DNA from: Acanthaster planci
Lineage: Eukaryota; Echinodermata; Asteroidea; Valvatida; Acanthasteridae
Length of the DNA: 64,000 bases
NCBI RefSeq assembly: GCF_001949145.1
Contig: NW_019091413.1
Location: 620,040-684,039 of the forward strand
Direction: 5' to 3'
Shown here: piece by piece, positions 34,501-53,787 of the stretch
Position numbering within the stretch: position 1 is the stretch's first letter
Layout of the letters: each line of letters opens with the position of its first letter
The notes under the pieces: generated by a model
What the model saw: the letters and a program-made list of their open reading frames with translations, nothing else
What the model was told of the DNA's origin: nothing
Databases searched by the model: none
Position numbers and translations under genes: made by a program

Positions 34501-37500
34501 AATTCCCAATGTTTGTTCTTTTCTCTGCAAATGAACTTATAAACCGGAAATTCTCAGTGTGTCCATGTATTTCTGATGGAGATCAGTTTTTATCAAAATC
34601 ATTGAAATCTGCTGCAATCCGGGCTTCTACAGAGTAAGGGGAAAAAATTCCATTATAAAATCCAATCATCTTCAGCCTGTGGATCTGTGATCTTTCCTTT
34701 GTACATGCAATTTGTATTCACAGCATTTGGACCATTTCTTTTCCAATTTCAAAACTGCTATGCAGTTTATTTCTTTTTATGTACATGTAACTTCTTTGTA
34801 ACAATTGACAACTAATTACATGTACATGTACGGTAGACTGGCCATTTCTTATAAGTTTATGTTGACTCCAAGAAAAGGATACCCAGAATCCAAATTAAAT
34901 AAAGGGGGGGACGGAGAAAGAGAGATTCAAACAATAAAAGTGTAGGTACCATTACTGTAAATAAAGCAAAAGTATGACACAGTGAACTTGTATGCCAACA
35001 GCTACACTGTACATGTAGTACAAGTGCCATTGTCTTTTTGGTGGCTCCCAAGCATATTTTTAGGGAAATACTTAAGGCTGTTAGAGGTAAGATAGATCTA
35101 TGAAATTTTGCCACAAAGAATTCACCATTGCAAACTGCTCTCACACGTACGACAGCCCTAAACTCTTCACTCTACAGAGACCCTCTGCCAACCCTTGGTA
35201 CCTTTCAGAATATCCATGCATGAGGTCACATGTACTTGTGCACATAGTAGCTGATCACCCTGCATGCAATGGTTCGTCATGCTCACATCACACACAAAGG
35301 CTCCCCATTAACTGGTCTATGAGGAGGAGAAAAATGATTCCAAGAAACAAGTACATGTACTAAAACGTACTACTATTTGTATGGACTTTGGTCAAACATT
35401 TTTAGAAATTCCCACACGAATCAGGTCATTCAAACAAAAGGGCAAGGGAACTTATTTATTTATAGCCTGACAGAATTTCCTCTCTTAAATCATAAACAGC
35501 TCATTAAAGCTACATACATGTACATGTATACAGCAGCCAAGGTTCTTGTAAGCAATAATTTCACATCCAACATGAATAAATGAAACCGCTGTCTTCAGAA
35601 ATCAGTGTAACAAATGGACAATTTAAGTTTTTAGACTTTACTCATTCAGGTGCAGTATTTTATATAAAACTCCTGAGCTTTTTCACTCGATCCTGACGTT
35701 TGATATACACAGGTAACTGAACATAGCAACCATTAAACAGAAGATCGCCAGATAAGCGTAAATACTTATGGACCTAAATACGTCACCTAATACAGTAGCT
35801 AAATTGTAACACCCATGACCCACATATTACAGAGATCAACATGTAAGACACATGTACATGTACATGTACCATACATGTCCATAGCAATGTACAGGTTCAT
35901 GTACAGGTATGGTACATGTACATGTATGCATTACGCAGTACTGAACCTTGGATTGAACCTTGCAGGAAAAGAAAAAAACCCAAAGAATTTGGTACCAGTA
36001 GATGTAAGTTGTGCTCATGTAGAGGAATTCCATAAAAATGTGGACATGAGTCAGATTTTATATTCATTATAGTGTGATTTTAGTAAAAAAAAGCAAGTTT
36101 TCACGTTCAAAGATTTAACTGTCATTATTATGGTTAGATTCAAGGTCCTTTTTTGGAAGGGTGTTGAAGCTTTCTACAATGTACGATTCCATGCTATAAT
36201 ATAACTGTTTACTGTATTTAGAAGAGTGTCACCTTTTCACTGTATCTCCATATACTTGCACAGTGGACAAAACCACTCACTGGTACAAGTGCAGTTGTAG
36301 CTCAATGTGTTGTATGTAAAAATGAAACAACCTTTTGGACATTTCTTACGGTACTAGGAATCCAACATCTAACAGAATTACACAACATATCTAAGGAAGT
36401 TTGAACGCAAGTGAAGCTTGCGCACGTACACGTACAAAATCCAATAATAGGAAGGTTTGTACTAAACTAGAAGTACAAGTACGTGCACATCAAAATCATG
36501 CTTATCCAAATGGTCACATTTTGCCATATTTCAAATTTTGTAAACCAAGTTTGAATCCCAAGTGGGATGTTAAAGTGGGTGACATTTACAGGATTACCAG
36601 TCATTCCCTAACAGATTCTGTGAGTTTAAATTCTCCACAAATTATATTCTGAGAGTTGTCCCTGAAAGTGAGAATTTTCTTCTCTTTGCAATCATTGTTA
36701 ATGTTGCAAGCTAGTGCTCTGAGGCAGGCCTTAGAAAAATCTCCCTCTTCTGACATCATATACATGTATGAGTCACACCTGTGAGTAAGTAACCGCAGGT
36801 TTAAGGGTGGCACGACTGCACAACTGGACTTTGGAGGTACATGTACATGTATGTTGTGACTAGTGGGCATAGTGTCGAAGAAAGGAGTCACCAGTCCAGG
36901 GGGAAGTCATTCATAAACAGAACCTTTCAATCATTACTCAGAGATACCCAGTAAGCTAGGGAATGTATAATGTAAGAAAATCGGTGCGTGATTGTGAAAT
37001 ACATGAACCTCGCAACTTGAACGCTTAAACCACTCACACCTTCTCCTCTACAGCACTTCATGACAGGACTATTTTGAGTGATGCAGTATTCAGCACATTT
37101 TTGAAAATAACCTACATGTAAACGTGCTATCGCAGGAGTAAGACTCTTCAAAAATCCACCACTGTGCAGGATATTGTTTAACACAATCCTTGTACTTAAT
37201 AATAAAACGTTCAAAAGGCATCGAGCGGAAAGACAATAAAAATTGTTGAATCAAAAAGGCAAGTACCCACTAACTGTACCTGAAGAATACGGGCGCAGTT
37301 GGTTGACTGTCTCTTCAACTTTGAGAAAAGTTCTGCCTTGTTTGATTTTTGTACTGGCCAATGTACATGTACCTGTACGCACATGCAGCATGTGCCATTT
37401 TCAAATCTATGCAGAAACTTTGCAAACTTTTACAACAATTCTGCATTTAACAGAAAGCACACTTTCTTTGAAATGTGGGTATGATCATCCTTCCTACCCC

Positions 37501-40500
37501 CGAAAATAGACCTCAAAATCGCACTTGTTATGAACTCACCTCCGCCAACCTGAGTATGGCTGCTGTTGTTCTGTGGAGGATTTTCTGTGTCCCATGACAA
37601 TGAGACTGCAGAAGAGCCAATCGACAAACAGAAAGAGTACAGCTAGAATGGCTCGAATGGGAGCTATTGTGACTGACATTACTGCAATCTACAGTGGGAA
37701 CAAGAATAACGTGAAAAGATGACTTTATAACCTTGAATTTTATGATTCTGTTATCAAAATTTGCTGACTATGGTTGGGCTGGAGAAAAATTTGGACAATC
37801 TACACAGTGCACTGTATATGGCGTAACTAGGGCACTTTCATTGAGGAAATGTTTCACCCAGAACACTTTCATGATTACAATTTTTGCTTCCAGGAAATTT
37901 AGCAAATGAAGCATTTCTCACAGGGGTAGATATTAGTACATGTACAAGTACACGAGGCCAAATTTTAAAAAAAGGGGATGTTTCTTAATAAAGTGAAAAC
38001 GCAATCGATGTGAGGAGGGTAAAATCTTTTACTTGTGCTCAAAATCTTTTCAGCCAGAAATAAGAAGATGGGATAATGCCCAATAATTTTTGACTGTGGC
38101 ATTTGTAAGAATTCACAATTTACAAGTGAAAATGTGTCAGTAAAGAGTGCAATAATTCCTACTTGAAACAAGAGTTGAATAGTTGAAGAATGGCTGGATT
38201 TAGGAAGGGGATGGTAGCACAACCCAGTGAGAGCCACCTTTTTAAAACTGACTAGCTAAAAAAAAATTAAGTAAACACATTTTTAATCATCAGGATGGGA
38301 TAAAAAAATTCAACTTTCAGAAAAAGATACATGTATTGGTTCAGCATGAATTTTAAGTTAGGTCAGGTCACTGAAAACACTCGTGAACTTTATTTTTATT
38401 TGACTTGACAAAAGATTAAAGTTAGATGATACAACAGAAAAGAGAGGGAAAGTGCAGGTAAGCTTAAGAATGACACCATGGTGTCTCTGAGCTACATTTA
38501 ACAAAATTCAATATGCACTGCAGCAATGGAAAGAGGGACAAATGCTATGCCCTTCTGTATACTGTACCCGCACATGTATTTAAATGCACTTAATCTTGGA
38601 TGAACTTTTCAACCGTCAAACTCTGAATCACCAGAAAAAACGGTCAGAGAAGGTGAAAAATCGCATAATAAATAAAAGTTTGATTAGGATTGAAGCATAC
38701 TCGGTAATTTCTCATCACATTTCATGAGTCTCTGACAGGAAAGCCCAACTTTTTAACCTTTTTAACACAACAGGTGCATAACTTCCACAACGCATCAGGG
38801 CTTCATTTTAAAGGAGCGCAATCGTGCTCGCGCTCCTCCGCGCTCCTCCGCGCTCCTTAATGTTTTCCAAGGAGAGCAACAAAAAGCACTCCTTAAAAAT
38901 TTAAGGAGAGCTTGGTTTTTTTTCAAACCAGCAAATGCTGACTTATAACAAGCCCCTTGAATCTCGTTGGGTCGACAGTAGCAAATGAGTCCAAAGATTG
39001 AATGTATGAAACACAAGGGCTGGTGATCAAAGTCTCTGAGTTGTGCGCGCGTGCTTGAATCCCGCATCGCAACACACAAACATGATAGCACACGTGGGCG
39101 AGCCTACGGAATTCCATGGACGCACGTGGCCACACCTGGCCGACCTCTCTCCCAGAACAGATCGAGTTCAGGCGCTACATTTTCGGCCATTTGTGAACAG
39201 CAGAAGTCAGTTTGTGAAAAACCCTGTAGTGGCTGAAGATGGTGTGTGATCCCGTAGGGTGTTCATGTGGTTCAAGCGTGAGAACAACGTTTGCTTGGCG
39301 AGAACAGAAAGTATGCCACAGGAAAGAAAAAAGTCTCTGGCAGGTAATGTGCCCGGTGTTCTATATGAAAATGCACTGGCCAAAGTAGTATTGTGAGCAC
39401 AGGAAGGGATGATGAATACAATCTGCAGGGGACGTGCAATACGTTTTAAAATACCAAAAAGAAAGGATGCACATGCGCAGTAAATTCAGAGCCCCAGTAG
39501 CTGCAGCGAAATGGATTGTCAGGCGAGCGAGGAGACTAGTCAAGTTATGCACCCACGTCCACCAAACCAATGTGCAATGAAAGACTACATGACGAACCCA
39601 CATTCACGCCCCCAAACATGCAGTAGATGCCGTGGATCGAGCAAGTTCACGCACAGAGCAAGTTTGAACGGGAGCGACATCGGACGATTTTCGATAAAAT
39701 TTTCTGCAAATACTTTAACCATGGACATGTTTACAGATTCATAACCACTGCGTTGACTGATTTTTGGCATAAGGAACATTTAGACGAAATTTCAGCAAGC
39801 TCTGTCAGGTAAAAAAAAAAGTGGGAAAAATGCGATCTGTGAATTTTTGCTATGGCCGGGACAAAATTGTATAACCTGGATGTAAGTCGCAATGTAATGA
39901 AGACGTCATCCTAGTACCGGTATACCGGTATTATCGTAAGTATATTAAGATCGTAAGTAAATATATTATTGTAGTACATGTATATTAATATACTAGTCGG
40001 GCTAGTATATTATGTAAGTCCATGTCTACAATCCATTTCGCTGCGTGCGCCTTGATCAAAGGCTAGAGCCCCTGCTGCTTGACCCATTACTGATTAAGGT
40101 TAACTCATTGAACTCAGTAAAAGAAGTTAAATTGTGTTAATTTTATTGAGTATGTTTACATTAACTTGGTTTTTGTTAGCAAGAGCAAATTGCTCCCCTT
40201 AATTCATTTTGTTGATTTAAGGAGAGCAATTTTTAATCGCTCTCCTTAAATCAACAAAGTGAATTAAGGAGAGCAACTTTTAGCTCTCCTCGTATTTATT
40301 AAAATGAAGCCCTGAAGGCATCACTGTTTGTTTCTAAACATTATCAGCCAAGGAGATGACTTGAAGACTTTTTCCTTCTTTGAAAAAATACGATGAAATT
40401 CTAAAACGGCCCTTTACCATGGGCATTGCCAGGTTTTTTTTTCAGGGTGAGGGGACATTTAACAATGTATACTGGGCATTGGAATGGGACATACATTTAC

Positions 40501-43379
40501 ATGTAAGGACATCATTCGGGAAGCTTTATAAACTTTATGCTGAAGTAGCTATTAGATATTGCAAATGTGGTTGAATTTTCATGCTGAAAAAAAAGACAGA
40601 ACCTGAAATACAATGAACATACATGTAGTTCCTCTGCTTCAATTGGGAAATAGGTCAAGGAAGGAAGAGTTGTGCTAACCATTAGGGAAAAAGTTCCCAG
40701 ATGACACTTGATGCCCCTGTGCACAAACCTATGAGACTTGTCTGAAAAACTATCTAATGGCTGTTATACCATTTTATAGCAAATTTAGTGTTGTCCATTT
40801 GTGGAACTCTTTCCACCATTAGTACTAAGGTAGGAAAATTAAATGAATGTACCCAAGTCTTATACCAAGATATCATTTAGGTAGAATTTTGGTCCCATTT
40901 TGACCCCTTGGAAAGCGAGTGCTGTAACTTCGGAATTAACTTGGCCATGAGCAAAAATTAATAATAAATAGGCCTAGTAATAAAAATTTGGCTTCTCTTT
41001 ACAAGGCATGATTTACTCTACTTCCCTGAACACTTCTTTAGGACTGATAAAACATGACATTTAATTTTTTTAATTTAAGTTGTACAAACAATTAAAAAAC
41101 CAATTTTATAAACCATTGTAGGCCCTACCATGTAGGCCCCATACATGTAGTTGTTTAAAACCTTGCTTTTAAAATAAATTCAAATGATTGTCACTGAATG
41201 TGAAGTTCTACCATTCTTTTCCACACATACATTACACACAGGCCTACATGTAGTTGTCAAAAGATCTAGCCCTGGAAATTGCACTGATGTTGTGTTAATT
41301 AGGAGGGGTACATGTACTTGCTGGTGCATTGTACATGTAGTAGATTTGGGCTGGGCCCACGGTGCTGTGGTGCTTGGTACATGCGGGCCGTATCACTACA
41401 GTGACACTTGGCTATGCAATGCGATATTGTTTAGGCAGTGCAACATTGAGGTGCGCAGTGCGACTTGGGTCCAGCGTTGGTGGACATGCATTGCTGACAG
41501 CATTCATGTGATGCGGCATTGGTTTGTACATGTCATATACATACAGAGGACTTGCGTCATTCCATGAGGCTAGGGCACAATTTGTGCCAGTGCCAACTGT
41601 TCCGTGGGTTCCGTAAAAATGAGCTTCTTTTTCCCCTTTTTCCCTGAATGTGGATTCCAAATTGACATTGTTTTACATCTCGCAAGGCGGAATACAGAGG
41701 TGTGAGTTACATGTATTTTTACATAGTAAATGACCTACTCTACAGGTCATAACAGACGGTAAATCTTAAAAGTTACCCATGTAACAAGGACACCATCACA
41801 AATTGTGCCCCAACCTCATGGAATGACCCAGTTGTGTGACGAGAGTACAATATTAGCTGTGTATTGCTAAGCCCCTCCTCAAGACCACACAAAGCAATCA
41901 TTTAGTCAAGTAATTACTTGTGAATGTTTGAATAAATCTCACTGTTTTGTGAGGTTACCGGCAATCTAATTGTCTGGTGTTCTTGTTGCTGTGTATTGCC
42001 GTATTGACAGAGAGCACCACAGTCATCATAATCGGCCGTATATTTCCACCAAAACGGATTTGCTCGCTTAGCCTTTAGGTCACTCTGAGTGATATCTTCA
42101 GTTATCTGGACCGAGAAAGAACGTGTGTTTAGGCTAGAGTCAAGACCCTAACTAGTTTCAACCTTGACCCCTCGAACTCTGGTTGGGCGCGGGAAACAAC
42201 CCGGCACAATACTTACTTCACGTCATTTTCACTTTATTTCCACTTGAAACATTTTGTAATAACAGTATCTTCATTTCCTTACCTTGCTCTATGGTTTAAC
42301 CAGTCAGGTGTCGGTCACTTCGCCCCATTTCTACTTCGCCCCAACCACTTCGCCCCATTTGTACTTCCCCATTGATTATCATTCATTCTGTTCTTTAGTA
42401 ACAGAGGCATTGGCCTAGATGCAACAAATAAAAACATCAACGTTTGAGTACCCAAATAACAATTGGAGAATCCAACTTTCAAAGGCCAAAACAATGCTTC
42501 CAATTTCCCGACCGCCGGACCCAAATTTTTCGTCGAGACCCTAAAATTTTTATCGGCAAGTTAGAAAAAAAGTTTTATTCGTGTTTCATTGTCGCTGTGG
42601 TAAAAATGTGAGCAAAGCGCTGGTTCCCGCTGTGCCGCACCCGTACTATAAGAGAATGTGTAATGGAGTGTGGCAACCAGTCTATTCATGCCACGGTGAC
42701 CGTACATACTACATGTAGGTGATGAGAAATAACCCCGGTGCTAGTCCAACCATATGTCTTAATTCACCATAATGGACAACACAGTCGACATTAACTTAAT
42801 GCTGTAGGGATTTCTATAACTACATGTCGTTTGTGGAACTCCCATCTAGGCCTCTCGACCATTTTTTGAAGAGGCCAGTATTTTTGTAACACACTCACGG
42901 ACGGCAAAGTGGGAATGGGGTGAAGTGGGAATAGGGCAATGTGGAGATGGGTCAAAGTGGGTTAATCCAATAGGGGCGAAGTGGTTTGGGGCGACATGGA
43001 AATGGGGCAAAGTGACTGTAAACCAACCAGCCAAGTGAATGTAAACTTACACAGAGATGGCAGAGTTAACCATGGTAAACGGTAACCAGCCAAGTGAATG
43101 TAAACTTACACAGAGATGGCAGAGTAAACGGTAAACCTACTTCCAGAACTGTGACTGTGAGGTTTTTCACAAACCTTACAGTTCTGGAGGTAGGCTACAT
43201 AGGCCCTAAACAGGCATGACTGTGATGAACATGTTTGTTAATAACGCACTTACCCTGATTTTATCCCAAATACTCAGTTTAATTCTGTGCACAAACGGGT
43301 TTGCAATCGTTGGCATAATCAGCGATTTCGACCGCGGAATTCTCTCCCTCACGGTGGGCGTTTCCGGCCTTTGCTCCAT
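16599..43379 (-). CDS. LPCAT2: Lysophosphatidylcholine acyltransferase (LPCAT1/2 type) with EF-hands
   Basis: Transfers acyl groups from acyl-CoA to lysophospholipids in the Lands cycle at ER or lipid droplets. Coding exons in transcript order: 43379-43254, 37688-37540, then either 34311-34091 (3A) or 31200-30980 (3B), 25403-25230, 23209-23116, 21676-21539, 20765-20640, 19994-19847, 19211-19113, 18598-18460, 16810-16599. Every junction keeps frame, giving 541 residues (human LPCAT2 about 544). N-terminus has ANPFVH (34-39). A hydrophobic segment spans about 45-75. HX4D catalytic motif is in exon 3 (His135 or His134). FPEGTCTN is at 207-214. A canonical EF-hand loop (DRDGSGKIDFRE, 391-402) is followed by a degenerate one (about 427-438). 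The C-terminus KKRD fits a KKXX ER-retrieval signal. It may predate the vertebrate LPCAT1/2/4 split, so the number is tentative. Confidence 0.92.
20145..20639. other. LPCAT intron, nothing recognised
   Basis: Intron sequence between the exons at 19847-19994 and 20640-20765. Open frames on both strands are short and match no family I know. Confidence 0.3.
21355..21480 (+). repeat. Dispersed repeat, copy 2
   Basis: The clearest copy: CACAAGACTAGTCACAAG, GTGAACAGTGACAATGGAAT, CTCATTTGAATAGCTTATCA, GGTCTTGTGATGG in order. It sits in an LPCAT intron about 60 bp from exon 21539-21676. Compare 9408-9530 and 55868-56000. Confidence 0.5.
24521..24900. mobile_element. Near-palindromic MITE, ~140-bp inverted arms
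   Basis: The arms (about 24521-24669 and 24756-24900) are reverse complements with scattered mismatches and small indels. Shared landmarks are GCGAGTTAAATTTGA, CTGAGTTA, TTGAATTC, CACTGTTGCTATA, CTCGTGATT and GGGGCAAGCTTTTGCTTAGT. The central 86 bp is unique. No protein frame. The transcript would form a long hairpin inside an LPCAT intron. Confidence 0.75.
28791..29376. mobile_element. piggyBac-like non-autonomous element
   Basis: TTAA (28791-28794) is followed by CCACTTGCTGCCGGG. The right end reads CCCGGCAGGGAGTGG then TTAA (29373-29376). Inverted ends that start with CC and a TTAA target duplication are the hallmark of piggyBac. The 586-bp element lacks a transposase frame of useful length. 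It lies in the LPCAT intron between exons 3B and 4. Confidence 0.75.
30980..31200 (-). CDS. LPCAT2: LPCAT alternative catalytic exon 3B
   Basis: 221 nt, acceptor TTACAG, donor A|GTAGGT. It completes the codon left by exon 2 (AG+A, Arg) and passes one base to exon 4 (A+CT, Thr). It encodes GFHWIEIRG, PSEA, the acyltransferase motif APHSSYMD (HX4D) and SREENGRVPLFG. The APHSSY sequence is the form usual in LPCAT family members. It lies 2890 bp downstream, in transcript direction, of exon 3A and encodes the same protein segment. Good splice sites and an intact frame argue against a dead copy. Confidence 0.88.
33377..33390. repeat. Poly-G tract
   Basis: An uninterrupted run of about ten G within an LPCAT intron. 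Similar homopolymers occur at 14276-14289 (G), 26623-26632 (C) and 56890-56901 (C). Confidence 0.6.
34091..34311 (-). CDS. LPCAT2: LPCAT alternative catalytic exon 3A
   Basis: 221 nt, acceptor CAACACAG, donor C|GTACGT. Joins exon 2 as AG+T (Ser) and exon 4 as C+CT (Pro). Encodes VMGFHRVDIRG, PSEA, the motif ACHTSIFD (HX4D retained, with Cys where relatives have Pro) and AKTGMKDYPLIG. A second possible acceptor 11 bases inside (start 34300) would lose frame with exon 2 (210 nt instead of 221). The 221-nt form equals exon 3B exactly. Confidence 0.88.
35850..35930. repeat. TACATGTA cluster forming a 20-bp hairpin
   Basis: Overlapping CATGTA units fill this interval. TACATGTACATGTACCATAC (35855-35874) is exactly reverse-complemented at 35907-35926, with a 32-base loop. 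The same short palindrome recurs throughout the window, mostly in introns and intergenic DNA. Confidence 0.75.
37540..37688 (-). CDS. LPCAT2: LPCAT exon 2 (membrane segment)
   Basis: Encodes IAVMSVTIAPIRAILAVLFL and continues to PYSGWR. The hydrophobic stretch followed by GWR matches the membrane helix and GWRR region of LPCAT2 relatives. Acceptor ACTGTAG, donor AG|GTGAGT, phase 0 in and phase 2 out. It is the common partner of exons 3A and 3B. Confidence 0.88.
38796..40314. mobile_element. hAT-like element with AAGGAGAGC subterminal arrays
   Basis: The ends CAGGGCTTCATTTTA and TAAAATGAAGCCCTG are perfect inverted repeats, and CAGGG termini are typical of hAT. Just inside both ends lie several copies, in both orientations, of AAGGAGAGC or AAGGAGCGC, plausible transposase-binding repeats. 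The 1519-bp interior has only short frames and no recognised transposase. The flanking octamers AACGCATC and AAGGCATC match at 7 of 8 bases if the left boundary is shifted by one base, a possible 8-bp target duplication. Confidence 0.65.
42314..43016. mobile_element. Non-autonomous element with tandem-16-mer inverted ends
   Basis: The left end starts GTCACTTCGCCCCATTTC and repeats variants of CACTTCGCCCCATTT to about 42370. The right end (about 42904-43016) holds more copies reversed (AAGTGGGAATGGGG type), ending GGGGCAAAGTGAC. The 703-bp element has no transposase frame. Its organisation matches the MULE relic at 44611-45971, so it may be a related MULE-type non-autonomous copy. No clear target duplication. 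Confidence 0.65.
43025..43136. repeat. 60-bp tandem duplication
   Basis: ACCAGCCAAGTGAATGTAAA and the following ~25 bases occur at 43025 and again at 43085, with period 60. The second unit lacks a short piece near its end. It directly follows the transposable element on its left. Confidence 0.75.
43137..43199. repeat. 17-bp hairpin
   Basis: CCTACTTCCAGAACTGT is followed by ACAGTTCTGGAGGTAGG after a spacer of about 25 bases. The arms pair with one mismatch. It lies 55 bp past the donor of LPCAT exon 1. Confidence 0.65.
43254..43379 (-). CDS. LPCAT2: LPCAT exon 1 with start codon
   Basis: Begins MEQRPETPTVRERIPRSKSL and ends ...WDKIR before AGG|GTAAGT. It is 42 codons, phase 0. ANPFVH at residues 34-39 matches the NPF-V motif in the LPCAT2 N-terminus, and the exon joins exon 2 in frame. 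In the 5' direction a TAA lies in frame six bases before the ATG, so this is the first usable start. Confidence 0.85.
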
Positions 43380-44502
43380 TGCTACACTGACGATGTTTTA
43401 GTCAACGAACGACATTAAGTAAGGAGGGCTTTTGTCATGTCTGTCGGGAGACAATTTTTTTCAAATTTCCAGACACCTCATATAGCCCACTCAGCTCCGT
43501 CCCCTACGTAACGTACGTACAACTATACAGCAAGCTGGCTTGGGTTTTGCATGGAGCAGCTCTGTGTGGGTACCGGTTTTGAATGATGACTGAAAGTCAA
43601 CAGTGTTACTGTTTAGCGCCCTCTATTGTTTACATGCAAAAATACACTAAGGAGCTTGTAATGTAACGTCAGCCGCACTGCTGATATGGGAGTCGAAATT
43701 CTAAGTTAATAATTGATATTGAATTCTTGAAATAAACTGAAAGATTTTCGCTTTTTTCAAACCAGTATTTTACGAAAACAGAATCATATAAAGTATCGGA
43801 TATATTGATATGTATTTAAAAATAACATTTTCCCTTCCTATATGCAATTAATTTCAAATTCGATCGAAGATTAACAGTGTTTAATTTTGAACAGTTTTCA
43901 GCCGTTCAATTTCTGGAGTAACCGGTCAACTTTTATTTTTGTTGATCGATCAATCTTTCGATCAGCAAAGAAAAAGTCGACCACAATTATATTACATTTG
44001 GCACCGAAGAGTTCTTCAGTGCCTGGCGTGCCACTCCCTTCTTTCGGGGAGTGTATGTCAAACAACTTTTTTTTTACAAAGTTAAATTTTTCATCTCCGA
44101 TTTCGGCGATTTGGCTCTATAACTGTACTCCAATTTGTTTAACAAACCAAGATCCAGGATGACATTGTGGTCCTTTCTTAGTACTACCATGGATGAAGAA
44201 ATGCCTCCATGGTCCAAAATGTAGTAGACGAGGATTTTTTTCCTGACATTGTGGTATTTAGTGGCTACCGTACTCACTGTCATGGGGGGGGAAAGAAGAT
44301 ATTGCGCATGCCCTTATTACAGCTGTTTCATTATCAGAAAACGTAAACAATTTTTTGTTGCATAGGGCCTAGTAACGTCAGTAGTCTTGGTCGACTTCGG
44401 AAAAATTTCTTCAGTTGGCCAAGTAGTAGCCTACTCATTTGTCAGCATCGGTGATGCATTGATCTGTTACATACATGTACTGTCGTATGGTGTAGGTGCA
44501 AA
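43380..44502. promoter_or_regulatory. Head-to-head LPCAT / PHAF1 promoter region
   Basis: The start codons of LPCAT (minus) and PHAF1 (plus) are 1123 bp apart, leaving one shared upstream region. I saw no TATA box at a convincing distance. Noted motifs: GCGCCCTCT at 43615, TACGTAACGTACGTAC at 43505, and ATCGAT-type repeats near 43945-43965. Whether one bidirectional promoter or two separate ones drive the genes is inference. Confidence 0.5.

Positions 44503-53787
<9,285 letters not shown>

Noticed and set aside
41184-41567. 127-codon open frame on the plus strand
   Set aside because: Falls in LPCAT intron 1, has no family match, and is Cys/His/Trp-rich as expected of random translation.
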